Assembly (NCBI GenBank): GCA_965228905.1
Contig: CBDDII010000002.1
Coordinates: 868,001-932,000, forward strand
Direction of reading: 5' to 3'
Source: CALKXV01 sp965228905
GTDB taxonomy: Bacteria; Pseudomonadota; Alphaproteobacteria; Rhodobacterales; Rhodobacteraceae
DNA length: 64,000 nucleotides
The position numbers and the translations under genes are program-made. The stretch's first letter is position 1. Every line of letters begins with the position of its first letter. This document shows positions 33,450 to 42,833 of this stretch, one piece after another. Under the pieces are notes generated by a model. That model made no database searches and was not told where the DNA came from. It worked only from the letters and a program-made list of their open reading frames with translations.

Positions 33450-35170
33450 CCTTCACCTCCGACAACGCGCTGCACGTCACCTGCGTTCTTCATCATGGAC
33501 TTTATGATTTCGTCGCGCGGACCATGCGCCTTGACCGCGCCGTTTTCGACCACCATGAGCGTGTCGCACTCGGAAATGGCGACCGGACGGTGCGTCATGA
33601 CGATGACCGAGCGGCCTTCCTGTTTCATCGTGCGAATGGCGGTGTTCAAGGCCTCGCTTCCGTCCTGGTCGAGGGCGGAATTGGGTTCGTCCAATACCAA
33701 AAGCACCGGGTCGCCGAACAGTGCGCGCGCAAGGGCGATACGTTGGCGCTGGCCGCCGGACAGGCTGATCTGGTTGTTCTCGATGCGGGTTTCGTATCCG
33801 TCGGGCAGCGACAGGATCAACTCATGCGCCTTGGCCTTCTTCGCGGCCGCGACCACTTGTTCGCTGTCGGGGTCCAGAGACATGCGGGCGATATTCTCGG
33901 CAATGGTGCCCGTGATCAGCATCGGATCCTGGGGCAGATAGCCGATGTGCGCGCCAAGGTCTTCGGGCGTGTAGTGGCTGACCAAGGCACCGCCAAGGCG
34001 CACTTCGCCGATGCCGGGATTTACAAGGCCAAGGATCGTTTTGGCGATTGTCGTCTTGCCAGACCCCGAGCGGCCAATGACGCCAAGCGCCTCGCCCGGT
34101 TCGACCGAGAAGGTGATGTTGTAAAGGATCGGCGGTTTGCCCGGTGCGCTGGTCAGGGTCACCCCCTTGACGTCAAGTCGACCTTCGGGGCGGGGAAGGC
34201 GGGTGCGCTGCACCGGCTCGGTCAACCCGCCCAGAAAACGGCTCAGCGATTGCCAGCCCTGTCGCGCTCGCGCGATCTGCGGCCAGCGTCCGATAATTTG
34301 TTCGATCGGTGCAAGGGCGCGGCCCAGCAGGATAGAGCCTGCGATCATCGCACCGGCCGTCAACTCGCCCCGAAGAACCAGCCAGGCGCCAAGCGCCAGA
34401 ACCAGGGATTGCAGCGACAGCCGGAACGCCTTGGTGAAGGTGGAGAAGGCGCCGGTCCAATCCACCGCCGACATGTTTTCCTGCAAGGCCGCGACCCGTT
34501 GCGCCATCCAGCGAGAGGCGACCGGTTCGAGCATCCCCTGCGAGCGGATCAATTCGGCGGCGTGACGCGCGTTTTCGCCGAACCGGTTGGCCCGTTCGGT
34601 GGTCGTTTGCGCCTCGGCCACGCGACGCGAGGTCAGCATCTGGTTCAAAAGCGTGATGACAACGAGGACAAGCCCGCCAAGAAGGGCAAACCAGCCGAGC
34701 CATGCGTGAAAGACGAAAATCACCCCGATGAAGAGGGGCGTGAAAGGAGCGTCCATCATCGCAGTCATGGCCGGCGAGCCGTAAAAGCCCTGGATCGCCT
34801 CGAGATCGCGGTTGGCCGAGATCGCTTCGGGCGTGTTGCGTGCTTCGCTGGTCAGTTGCGCCTTGAAAACCTTGTCATCGAGGCTGGATTGGAACCTTGC
34901 GCCGTAACGGGCAAGCAATCGTGCGCGGGAAAAGTCGAGAAGCCACATGAAAAGGTAAAGCCCGATCACGAGGATCAGAAGGGCGACCAGTGTTTCCTCG
35001 GACCGGGAGCCGAGGACGCGGTCATAGACCTGAAGCATGAACAAGGGGCCGGTCAGCATGAGAAGATTGACAAAAATGCTGAAAAAGAATGCGAACCAGA
35101 GAAAATAGCGGGATTGTCGTCGGACGGACGACAAAAGCTGACCGGGCGGTATGGGCGGGCTTACTGACAT
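33446..35170 (-). CDS. Type I secretion ABC transporter (permease-ATPase fusion)
   Basis: 574-residue PrtD-like exporter. The six-helix membrane domain (about 20-310) begins YFLWFAFFFSIFVNLLMLTGPLFMLQVYDRV, and the nucleotide-binding domain has Walker A GRSGSGKTT, signature LSGGQRQRIALARA and Walker B VLVLDEP. There is no N-terminal peptidase domain, so it belongs to the class that exports RTX proteins or lipases without cutting them. No RTX-type substrate gene is visible on either side. It is transcribed with the HlyD-family gene. Confidence 0.93.
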   Translation of the reverse strand: MSVSPPIPPGQLLSSVRRQSRYFLWFAFFFSIFVNLLMLTGPLFMLQVYDRVLGSRSEETLVALLILVIGLYLFMWLLDFSRARLLARYGARFQSSLDDKVFKAQLTSEARNTPEAISANRDLEAIQGFYGSPAMTAMMDAPFTPLFIGVIFVFHAWLGWFALLGGLVLVVITLLNQMLTSRRVAEAQTTTERANRFGENARHAAELIRSQGMLEPVASRWMAQRVAALQENMSAVDWTGAFSTFTKAFRLSLQSLVLALGAWLVLRGELTAGAMIAGSILLGRALAPIEQIIGRWPQIARARQGWQSLSRFLGGLTEPVQRTRLPRPEGRLDVKGVTLTSAPGKPPILYNITFSVEPGEALGVIGRSGSGKTTIAKTILGLVNPGIGEVRLGGALVSHYTPEDLGAHIGYLPQDPMLITGTIAENIARMSLDPDSEQVVAAAKKAKAHELILSLPDGYETRIENNQISLSGGQRQRIALARALFGDPVLLVLDEPNSALDQDGSEALNTAIRTMKQEGRSVIVMTHRPVAISECDTLMVVENGAVKAHGPRDEIIKSMMKNAGDVQRVVGGEG

Positions 35171-35409
35171 GGCGAAATGTCTATTAAGTCAACGCCTCAA
35201 AAGCCAGTGAAAAACTCCTTTTTAACGAACAGTTAACTATCGTGTATCATTAATGAATTTTTCGGCAACTCGCGGATTTTCTGCTTGCCGGAAGCGCCGC
35301 ACATCGTTCGGTTTTTCGTTCGTATTCCGGGCAAACGCTTGATCCGAAAGTTGTTGAGCGCGAATTTGCGCGCAACGCCCCTTTATGTCGTTCAGCCGAT
35401 ACAGTCGAT

Positions 35410-36816
35410 TTAACTTTCGTATCGGGTATCGCCGCGCCGGTCCGTGTCGATGTTGAGGTTGACGACAGCGGGCTGGTGGGCCCTTTGCGCGCAGGCGGCG
35501 CGGGGGCAGAGGCTGCAACTGATGCCAATGGGTTCGAAGATGTCCTCTTCCTCGAAATTGAACCTTTGCGCATAGCTGATCGAGCCAGCGTGTTCGATCT
35601 TGCAGCCGAGAGCCAGTGCAAGACGCCGATCCTGCGTGTCCTGGTTGAACGAGGGGCGGTCGGTTGTCCGGCTGATGGTGAAAAAGCGATCTCCGTCAGG
35701 GGTTTCGACGAACTGGGGCACGATCAGCCCCGGGGTTTGGAATGTCGTATGGATGTTCCAGACCGGGCAGGAGCCGCCGTATTCCGCAAGTTGGAAGGTC
35801 GTTGAGTTGAAGCGCTTCGTGACATTTCCGGCCTTGTCGATGCGCAGGAAGAAAAGTGGCACCCCCTCCGCTCCGGGTCGTTGCAGGGTGGTGAGACGAT
35901 GGCACGCCTGTTCGAAGCTCACGCCGAACCCTGCCGCCAGCCGGTCGATGTCATAGCGGGTGCGCTCGGCGGCTTCGAGAAAGGATTGATAGGGCATCAG
36001 GTAGGCGGCGGCGAAGTAGTTGGCCAGTTCCACCTGACAGCGTGCGATCCCGATGTCCGACGTGATGCCGCTGTCCGCGATCAGACGATTCAGGATGTCA
36101 TCCAATTCGACAAGGCCCAGCATGTGGGCCAGTTGGAAAGTGCGGTTCTGGTGGTCCAGCGCTTCGGAGAGCAAGAGGTCGGATGCGGTGCGGTCATAAA
36201 AGCGCAGGGCGCCGGACATGTCTTCAATCGAGCAGATTTTCACCGTTATGCCGTGCTTTTCCTTCAGCCTTCGCTTCAGGACGACCAGTATCTCGTCGGC
36301 TTCGCAGACCTCTTCAAGGCGCAGCTTTTCCGCGGCGGCTTCCAATTCTTCGAAGTGATTCCGGTGATCGCGAAAGAAGTCGTGAATGATCGTTTCGGGG
36401 GATGATTGCACCATGTCGGGGGTTTGGGCCGCCGAGCCTGTGCGCATCATGCGTTCCAGTGCGGTCCGGTGGCTTTTGTAAAGGTGGAGAAAGCGGTCGA
36501 CCATTCCGGGCGCGTGGTCGATGGCCCCGCGCAATTCCTGAATGTCCGGTGTGCTGCCAGCGAACATGGGATCCTGGAACACCGACCTCAATTCGGCCAG
36601 CGCCGCTGTCTGGTCGTCATGGACAAGGTTGCGCCAGTTCACGCCATAAGCGTCTTCGATGGCGATGAGCACCTGAACGGACAGGCTTCGCTGGTTGTTT
36701 TCCAGCATCGTCACATAGGCCGGGCTGACGTTGATCGCCTTGGCCATGTCGGCCTGGGTCTGGTTGCGTTGCAGCCTGAGTTGCCGCAGGCGCGGGCCGA
36801 CGAAGGTTTTCCTCAT
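35410..36816 (-). CDS. XRE-family regulator with ImmA/IrrE-like and DUF2083 domains (ScfR/RamB type)
   Basis: 468-residue regulator. The N-terminal XRE helix-turn-helix (about 8-62) contains RLRQLRLQRNQTQADMAKAINVSPAYVTMLE. The middle ImmA/IrrE-like region lacks the HExxH protease motif (FQLAHMLGLVEL instead). The C-terminal DUF2083 domain includes cysteines (ISCSLCPRAACAQR). The family includes regulators of short-chain acyl-CoA and glyoxylate metabolism. ATG 36816 starts at the conserved MRKTFVGPRLRQLR. It diverges from the glyA-sgaA-hprA cluster across 159 AT-rich bases containing two tandem ACAAAATA repeats, and probably controls that cluster. Confidence 0.88.
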   Translation of the reverse strand: MRKTFVGPRLRQLRLQRNQTQADMAKAINVSPAYVTMLENNQRSLSVQVLIAIEDAYGVNWRNLVHDDQTAALAELRSVFQDPMFAGSTPDIQELRGAIDHAPGMVDRFLHLYKSHRTALERMMRTGSAAQTPDMVQSSPETIIHDFFRDHRNHFEELEAAAEKLRLEEVCEADEILVVLKRRLKEKHGITVKICSIEDMSGALRFYDRTASDLLLSEALDHQNRTFQLAHMLGLVELDDILNRLIADSGITSDIGIARCQVELANYFAAAYLMPYQSFLEAAERTRYDIDRLAAGFGVSFEQACHRLTTLQRPGAEGVPLFFLRIDKAGNVTKRFNSTTFQLAEYGGSCPVWNIHTTFQTPGLIVPQFVETPDGDRFFTISRTTDRPSFNQDTQDRRLALALGCKIEHAGSISYAQRFNFEEEDIFEPIGISCSLCPRAACAQRAHQPAVVNLNIDTDRRGDTRYES

Positions 36817-36975
36817 ATTTCGAGAATATTCACAAAATAACAAAATAACAATGGAAATATAACAACAACAAACACATTTACCCGGTTTTGTTAGAAGTTT
36901 GTTTTTCGCTGTTCTAGCACTTTCGTAACGGGGTGCGGTTCGCGCCAAGCCTCGCGCCAGAAACGGGAGGGTATC

Positions 36976-38025
36976 ATGGCGAAGAACGTGCTTATTTTGG
37001 GTGCCTCATACGGGTCGTTGCTTGGAACAAAACTTGCGATGGCCGGACACAAGGCGACGCTTGTCTGTCGCAACACGACGGCCGACCTGATCAACCGCGA
37101 GGGCACGGAGGTGCGGATCAAACTGCGCGGCGAGGATAGCCATCGCAGCATCCTGTCCCGAGATTTGCCGGGAGCGATCACGGCCGCAACGCCCGAAGCC
37201 TGCACGCCAGAAGACTTTGACCTGGTGGTCCTGGCCATGCAGGAACCCCAGTACGCGCACCCGACATTGCGCAAGTTGCTGAAAGACATCGCCGCGGCCC
37301 GTGTGCCATGCCTGTCGATCATGAACATGCCGCCGCTCGCTTACCTGCGCCGCATCGAGGCTTTGGACGCAGATGCACTGGCCCCGGCCTATACAGATGC
37401 CGCGATCTGGGATGCGTTCGAGCCGGGCCTCGTGTCGCTTTGTTCGCCCGATCCGCAAGCTTTTCGTCCGCCGGAAGAGGCCGCGAACGTCCTGCATGTC
37501 GGATTGCCGACGAACTTCAAGGCCGCGGCCTTTGCCGATCCTGCGCATACCCGGATGCTGCGCGAGTTGGAGGACGACATCGCCGCTGTTACGCTTGATG
37601 GTCAGGACGTGCCCGTGAAGCTCCGTGTCTATGACTCGCTTTTCGTGCCGATGGCGAAGTGGTCGATGTTGCTGACCGGAAACTATCGCTGCATCACCGA
37701 TAGCGGCGTGCGTCCGATCTGCGAAGCGGTCCACGATGATATCGAGTTGTCGCGCGAGATTTACGCCCACGTGGATGACATCGCCAAGAAACTCGGCGCT
37801 GATCCCGCTGACCTTGTCCCGTTCGAGAAATATGCCAGGGCCGCGACGGGGCTGTTGAAGCCGTCATCGGCGGCACGCGCCGTGGTTGCGGGCAACACCA
37901 TCGAACGTGTGGATCGCCTTGTGGAACTCGTGGCCCGAGACCTGGGACTGCCGCATGTCGAGATCGCACGCACCGTTTCGCGTGTCGATGCCGCTCTTTC
38001 GGCCAACAAGCGTTCGGCTGCTTAA
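36976..38025 (+). CDS. Ketopantoate reductase/ApbA-like NAD(P)-dependent dehydrogenase
   Basis: 349-residue protein with an N-terminal Rossmann motif (VLILGASYGSLLGTKLAMAGH) and a helical C-terminal half resembling the ketopantoate reductase superfamily. It is longer than standard PanE. Its position as first gene of a unit with serine hydroxymethyltransferase, serine-glyoxylate aminotransferase and hydroxypyruvate reductase suggests it acts on a C2-C4 keto or imino acid of that pathway rather than making pantoate. The substrate is unknown. A GGGAGG ribosome site lies ahead, and glyA starts 24 bp after. Confidence 0.7.
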   Translation: MAKNVLILGASYGSLLGTKLAMAGHKATLVCRNTTADLINREGTEVRIKLRGEDSHRSILSRDLPGAITAATPEACTPEDFDLVVLAMQEPQYAHPTLRKLLKDIAAARVPCLSIMNMPPLAYLRRIEALDADALAPAYTDAAIWDAFEPGLVSLCSPDPQAFRPPEEAANVLHVGLPTNFKAAAFADPAHTRMLRELEDDIAAVTLDGQDVPVKLRVYDSLFVPMAKWSMLLTGNYRCITDSGVRPICEAVHDDIELSREIYAHVDDIAKKLGADPADLVPFEKYARAATGLLKPSSAARAVVAGNTIERVDRLVELVARDLGLPHVEIARTVSRVDAALSANKRSAA

Positions 38026-38049
38026 GCCAAGTATTTTCGGGAGGGGACA

Positions 38050-39357
38050 ATGGACGGACAAGCTCATCGTGGGGCAGGCGACACGCGCCGTTTCTTCACA
38101 ACGCATATCACAGAGACGGACCCGGAAGTTGCCAACGCGATTTCCAGTGAACTGGGTCGGCAGCGCGACGAGATCGAGTTAATCGCATCCGAGAACATCG
38201 TGTCGCAAGCCGTTCTGGACGCAGCGGGCAGCGTCCTGACCAACAAGTACGCCGAGGGCTATCCGGGCCGCAGATACTACGGCGGTTGTCAGCACGTCGA
38301 CGTGGTTGAGGACCTGGCGATTTCGCGGGCCTGTCGGCTGTTTTCCTGCGCCTTTGCCAATGTCCAGCCGAACTCGGGTTCGCAGGCCAACCAGGGCGTG
38401 TTCATGGCGCTGGCCAAACCCGGCGACACGATCCTTGGTCTGTCGCTGGATGCGGGCGGTCACCTGACCCACGGTGCGCGACCGAACCAGTCGGGCAAAT
38501 GGTTCCATGCGGTGTCATACGGTTTGGGGCCTGATGATCGGATCGACTATGATGCGCTGGCGGCACTTGCCCGCACGCACAAGCCAACGATCATCATAGC
38601 AGGCGGTTCGGCCTATCCCCGGCAGATTGATTTCGCCCGCTTCCGCGCGGTTGCCGACGAGGTCGGCGCTTACCTGATGGTGGACATGGCGCATTTCGCG
38701 GGGCTGGTGGCCGCCGGGTTGCATCCGAATCCGCTGGAATTCGTCGACGTGGTGACGACGACCACGCACAAGACCCTGCGCGGGCCACGTGGGGGGATGA
38801 TCCTGACCAATGACGAGACCATCGCGAAGAAGGTAAATTCCGCCATTTTTCCGGGCCTTCAGGGCGGGCCATTGATGCATGCGATCGCAGGCAAGGCCGT
38901 CGCCTTTGGTGAAGCACTTCAGCCCGAGTTTCGTGTTTATTCCGAACGAGTTGTCGAAAACGCCCGGGTTCTGGCCGAAACTCTTGTCGAAGGCGGATTC
39001 GCCATCGTTTCTGGCGGCACCGATACCCATCTGATGCTGGTCGATCTGCGGCCCAAGGGCGTAAAGGGCAACGACGCCGAAACCGCCCTCGGGCGGGCGC
39101 TGATCACCTGCAACAAGAACGGTGTGCCAGACGATCCCGAAAAGCCCACGGTCACTTCGGGCATTCGGCTGGGTTCGCCCGCTGGCACGACACGCGGTTT
39201 TGGCACGGAAGAATTCCGCAAGATCGGCCAGTTGATCACCCGCGTGCTTGATGGCGTTGCCGCGAACGGCCCCGAAGGCATTGCCGCGACCGAGGCTGAC
39301 GTCCGCAGCGAAGTCGAAACGCTCTGCCAGACTTTCCCGATTTACGACGACCATTAG
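38050..39357 (+). CDS. glyA: Serine hydroxymethyltransferase
   Basis: 435-residue PLP enzyme that interconverts serine and glycine with tetrahydrofolate. The PLP lysine lies in TTTTHKTLRGPRGG (Lys241). Other conserved parts are ELIASENIVS, NKYAEGYPGRRYYGGC and NVQPNSGSQANQGV. Its N-terminus is somewhat longer than that of typical housekeeping GlyA. In this cluster it would supply serine from glycine and C1 units for the following aminotransferase. GGGAGGGG precedes the ATG. It may be a second, pathway-specific copy; no housekeeping neighbours are present. Confidence 0.96.
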   Translation: MDGQAHRGAGDTRRFFTTHITETDPEVANAISSELGRQRDEIELIASENIVSQAVLDAAGSVLTNKYAEGYPGRRYYGGCQHVDVVEDLAISRACRLFSCAFANVQPNSGSQANQGVFMALAKPGDTILGLSLDAGGHLTHGARPNQSGKWFHAVSYGLGPDDRIDYDALAALARTHKPTIIIAGGSAYPRQIDFARFRAVADEVGAYLMVDMAHFAGLVAAGLHPNPLEFVDVVTTTTHKTLRGPRGGMILTNDETIAKKVNSAIFPGLQGGPLMHAIAGKAVAFGEALQPEFRVYSERVVENARVLAETLVEGGFAIVSGGTDTHLMLVDLRPKGVKGNDAETALGRALITCNKNGVPDDPEKPTVTSGIRLGSPAGTTRGFGTEEFRKIGQLITRVLDGVAANGPEGIAATEADVRSEVETLCQTFPIYDDH

Positions 39358-39381
39358 AACCGACGCTGAGGAGACCCGAAA

Positions 39382-40575
39382 ATGCCCGGATTCAAAGGAC
39401 TAGCCGTTCCCGGCCCCACCAATATGCCGTTCCAGGTGCGCCAGGCGATGGATGTCGCATTGGAAGACCACCGGGCACCCGACTTCCCGGAGTTCACCCA
39501 GCCCCTTCTGGAAGACTTGAAGAAAATCTTCAAAACCGAAACCGGCCAGATTTTCATTTTTCCCGGTTCCGGCACAGGCGGATGGGAATCCGCCATTTCC
39601 AACACCTTGTCCCCGGGCGACACGGTTCTCGCCTCGGTCTTCGGGCAATTCTCCCATCTCTGGGTCGATCTCTGCCAGCGCTTTGGCCTGAACGTCGAGG
39701 TGATCGAGGAAGAGTGGGGAAGGGGCGCGCCGATGGACGCCTATCGCGATCGACTTTCCGCCGACAAGGCGCACAAGATCAAGGCGGTCCTGATCTGTCA
39801 GAACGAAACCGCGACCGGCGTGACTTCGGACGTGGCGGGTCTTCGTGCGGTGCTGGATGATCTGAACCACCCGGCGCTGTTGTTCATGGACGGGGTCAGT
39901 TCGATCGCTTCGATAGATTTCCGGATGGACGAATGGGGCGTGGATGTCGCTGTAAGCGGCTCGCAAAAGGGCTTCATGCTGCCAACCGGGCTTGCCATCG
40001 TCGGCGTCAGCCAAAAGGCGCTTGAGGCGAAAAAGACCGCGAAGATGCCGGTCTGTTTCTTCGACTATGACGACATGATCGCCACCAACGCCCAGGGGTA
40101 TTTTCCCTATACGCCCGCCACGACTTTGCTGCGCGGATTGCGCGCTTCCGTTGATTTGCTGCTGGACGAAGGTTTGGAGAATGTTTTTGCCCGCCATCAT
40201 CGTCTGGCCGAAGGCGTGCGCCGCGCGGTCACCGCCTGGGGGCTGACGACCTGCGCACAGGGGCCGGAGTGGCATTCCGATACCGTCACGGCGATCATGG
40301 TGCCGGAGGGTTTTGATGCGAATGACGTAATCAAGACGGCCTATTACCAGTACGACCTTTCACTTGGCGCAGGGCTGTCGCGGGTTGCTGGCAAGGTCTT
40401 CCGCATCGGTCATCTGGGCTGGTTGAACGAGTTGATGGTGTTGTCGGCACTTGGCGGGGCCGAGCTTGCCATGCGTGACGTCGGGCTGAGCTTTACCTCG
40501 GGTGCCGGGGTTGGTGCTGCAGTGGATTTCTATGCAGAGACTCGCGCGGAAGTCAGCCAGATCGCGGCAGAGTAA
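39382..40575 (+). CDS. sgaA: Serine-glyoxylate aminotransferase
   Basis: 397-residue class V aminotransferase. The PLP lysine is in VSGSQKGFMLPTG (Lys196), with PGPTNMP at the N-terminus and FPGSGTGGWES in the cofactor site. It would transfer the amino group of serine to glyoxylate, giving hydroxypyruvate and glycine. The same family includes aspartate-glyoxylate aminotransferase (BhcA) of the beta-hydroxyaspartate cycle, but the other cycle genes are absent here while glyA and hprA flank it, favouring serine. It lies 24 bp after glyA and 2 bp before hprA. Confidence 0.88.
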   Translation: MPGFKGLAVPGPTNMPFQVRQAMDVALEDHRAPDFPEFTQPLLEDLKKIFKTETGQIFIFPGSGTGGWESAISNTLSPGDTVLASVFGQFSHLWVDLCQRFGLNVEVIEEEWGRGAPMDAYRDRLSADKAHKIKAVLICQNETATGVTSDVAGLRAVLDDLNHPALLFMDGVSSIASIDFRMDEWGVDVAVSGSQKGFMLPTGLAIVGVSQKALEAKKTAKMPVCFFDYDDMIATNAQGYFPYTPATTLLRGLRASVDLLLDEGLENVFARHHRLAEGVRRAVTAWGLTTCAQGPEWHSDTVTAIMVPEGFDANDVIKTAYYQYDLSLGAGLSRVAGKVFRIGHLGWLNELMVLSALGGAELAMRDVGLSFTSGAGVGAAVDFYAETRAEVSQIAAE

Positions 40576-40577
40576 CC

Positions 40578-41531
40578 ATGCGCATCGTTTTTTTGGACCG
40601 GTCAACAATCGGACCTGCCGTGAAGTTGAGCAAACCGGGCTTCGATCATGAATGGGTGGATCATGACCGCACGCACCCCGACGAGGTTGTCGAACGCCTG
40701 CAAGGGGCTGACATCGCGGTTTCCAACAAGGTTCCGATCGGGCGGGCGCAGATCGAGGCACTGCCCGATTTGAAGATGATCGCCATCCCGGCCACCGGCT
40801 ATGACCGCTTTGACCTTGACGCCTGCCGCGAACGCGGGATTGTCGTTTCGAACGTGCGCGGCTATGCCACCAACACGGTGCCCGAGCATACCTTTGCGCT
40901 GATCTTGGCCTTGCGGCGCGGGATCGTGGGGTTTCGACAGGATGTGATCGAGGGCAAGTGGCAGGATGCGGATCAATTCTGTTTCTTCACCCATCCGATC
41001 AAGGACCTGGCAGGTTCGACCATCGGGATCATGGGAGAGGGCGCTTTGGGGCAGGGAGTCGCGACGCTTGCACGGGCCTTCGGGATGCGGGTGCTGTTTG
41101 CCGCGCACAAGGGTGTCGAAGGTCTGGGCCCACTTTACACCCCGTGGGACGATGTGCTGGCGCAATCCGACATCATCACCCTGCATGCGCCCCTGATGCC
41201 GGCGACCGCAAACATGATCGCCTGGCCCGAGTTCGAAAAAATGGCGAAAAAGCCGATCCTGATCAATTGTGCACGCGGGGGGCTTGTGGACGAGGCCGAC
41301 CTTGTGCGCGCGCTGGACGAAGGCAAGGTTTCGGGCATCGGGTTTGACTGCCTGACGACCGAACCGCCCGAGTCGGACAACCCGCTTCTGGCGGTTCTCG
41401 AACGCCCCAATGTCATCGTCACACCGCACACGGCCTGGGCCAGCGACGAGGCGATGCAGACCCTATGGGATCAAGTGGTGTTCCACCTTGAGAATTTCGT
41501 GGCGGGGAAGCCGAGCAACGCGCTGACCTGA
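40578..41531 (+). CDS. hprA: Hydroxypyruvate reductase (D-2-hydroxyacid dehydrogenase)
   Basis: 317-residue NAD(H)-dependent D-2-hydroxyacid dehydrogenase. The cofactor motif is GIMGEGALGQG, and the catalytic Arg, Glu and His are in NCARGGLVDE, TTEPPESDNPL and VTPHTAWAS. It should reduce hydroxypyruvate from the preceding aminotransferase to D-glycerate. It is tightly linked, 2 bp after sgaA, and ends the operon. A short hairpin (GCGAAA/TTTCGC, 41532-41548) begins at the stop codon. Confidence 0.9.
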   Translation: MRIVFLDRSTIGPAVKLSKPGFDHEWVDHDRTHPDEVVERLQGADIAVSNKVPIGRAQIEALPDLKMIAIPATGYDRFDLDACRERGIVVSNVRGYATNTVPEHTFALILALRRGIVGFRQDVIEGKWQDADQFCFFTHPIKDLAGSTIGIMGEGALGQGVATLARAFGMRVLFAAHKGVEGLGPLYTPWDDVLAQSDIITLHAPLMPATANMIAWPEFEKMAKKPILINCARGGLVDEADLVRALDEGKVSGIGFDCLTTEPPESDNPLLAVLERPNVIVTPHTAWASDEAMQTLWDQVVFHLENFVAGKPSNALT

Positions 41532-41607
41532 GCGAAAACTCGTTTCGCGATCCCAGGCTTGGTCGGTATCCGGATGACGATGCGCGGTCTAACGCCTTGT
41601 CAGGGCG

Positions 41608-42027
41608 TCAGACCTTCCAGAAGCAGAAGGCGCTCCAGCCCAATGAGATGAACAAGGGCGCCCAGACCGGCATTCCGAAGAACCCGAGCCAGGCGAGGAA
41701 TATATAGACGGTGCCGAGAAGCGACAAAAACAGCCTGTCGCCCCGCGTGGTGGTCAGGCCCAGAACGCCACGGCGTTCCTGCCCGCCGGGATAGCGGATT
41801 TCCAGCATCGTGAGGATGAACATCGCCCCGAATATAAGGACGAAGATCGCCAGCGTCGCCATCGTCCAGGCCATCCAGGTGCCGCCCCAAAGGGGCTGGG
41901 TCCACCATTTGGCCCAGGTGACGACCTCTTCCTGTTGCTTGCCTACATTGCCCCAGCCGGATTGCTGGGCATGGGCGGCGGTGGTCAGGAACACTGCGGG
42001 TAGGCCAGAGAGAAGTCGTTTCATCAC
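41608..42027 (-). CDS. glpU: GlpU, DUF2160 small membrane protein of the glycerol ABC transporter
   Basis: 139-residue protein. An N-terminal signal-like segment (RLLSGLPAVFLTTAAHAQ) is followed by an aromatic stretch (WAKWWTQPLWGGTWMAW) and two or three hydrophobic helices, matching DUF2160. This family is the last gene of glpVSTPQU-type glycerol importer operons; its function is not established. It overlaps glpQ by 4 bp (ATGA), consistent with co-translation. Confidence 0.85.
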   Translation of the reverse strand: MMKRLLSGLPAVFLTTAAHAQQSGWGNVGKQQEEVVTWAKWWTQPLWGGTWMAWTMATLAIFVLIFGAMFILTMLEIRYPGGQERRGVLGLTTTRGDRLFLSLLGTVYIFLAWLGFFGMPVWAPLFISLGWSAFCFWKV

Positions 42028-42821
42028 ACCCTTCCCAGGGCAAAGCCCTTGGCGATGTAGTTGCGCACGAAATAGATCACGATGGCGCCGGGGATGATCG
42101 TCAGGGTTCCCGCCGCTGCCAGAAGCCCCAGTTCATAGCCCGCAGAAGACGCGGTGCGGGTCATGACGGCGGCAATCGGTTTTGCCTCGACCGCCGTCAA
42201 CGTCTTGGCCAGCAGGAGTTCCACCCACGAGAACATGAAGCAGAAAAACGCCGTCACCCCGACGCCCGCCTTGATCGAAGGCAGGAAGATCGACACGAAA
42301 AAACGCGGGAAGGAATAGCCGTCGATATAGGCGGTTTCATCCAGTTCCTTTGGTACACCGCGCATGAAGCCTTCCAAAATCCAGACCGCCAGGGGGATGT
42401 TGAACAGGCAGTGCGACAGGGCGACCGCGAGGTGCGTGTCGAACAGCCCGACCGCCGAATAAAGCTGAAAGAACGGCAGGGCAAAGACCGCCGCCGGGGC
42501 CATCCGGTTGGTCAGGAGCCAGAAGAACAGGTGCTTGTCGCCAAGGAAGGAATAGCGGCTGAAGGCATAGGCAGCGGGCAGGGCAACGCAGACCGAGATC
42601 ACCGTGTTGATCGACACGTAGATGATCGAGTTGATGTAGCCCCAGTACCAGGTCGGATCGGTGAAGATCTCGATGTAGTTCTGCAAGGTGAACGTCTGGG
42701 GGAACAACGAAAAGCCCGACAGGATCTCGTTCGTCGTCTTGAAGCTCATCGCGACCAGCCAATAGATCGGCAGCATCAGGAAAAGGATGTAGATCAGAGG
42801 GATCAGATAGCGTTTCTTCAT
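42024..42821 (-). CDS. glpQ: GlpQ, glycerol ABC transporter permease
   Basis: 265-residue inner-membrane permease with six predicted helices and the cytoplasmic EAA-type loop (YIDGYSFPRFFVSIFLPSIKAGV) that contacts the ATPases. It belongs to the MalG/UgpE-like carbohydrate permeases. It pairs with GlpP 12 bp upstream. Assignment to glycerol rests on the operon content (glpV-S-T-P-Q-U beside glpR-glpD). The name should not be confused with the glycerophosphodiesterase also called GlpQ. Confidence 0.9.
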   Translation of the reverse strand: MKKRYLIPLIYILFLMLPIYWLVAMSFKTTNEILSGFSLFPQTFTLQNYIEIFTDPTWYWGYINSIIYVSINTVISVCVALPAAYAFSRYSFLGDKHLFFWLLTNRMAPAAVFALPFFQLYSAVGLFDTHLAVALSHCLFNIPLAVWILEGFMRGVPKELDETAYIDGYSFPRFFVSIFLPSIKAGVGVTAFFCFMFSWVELLLAKTLTAVEAKPIAAVMTRTASSAGYELGLLAAAGTLTIIPGAIVIYFVRNYIAKGFALGRV

Positions 42822-42833
42822 GGTCCCCTCGCG

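Noticed and set aside
33524..35167. 547-codon rightward open frame opposite the type I ABC gene
   Set aside because: Antisense shadow of an unmistakable ABC transporter; no recognisable motif and biased composition.
39382..40575. Beta-hydroxyaspartate cycle aminotransferase (BhcA) assignment
   Set aside because: The bhcB, bhcC and bhcD partners are absent, while glyA and hprA flank the gene, so serine-glyoxylate aminotransferase fits better.
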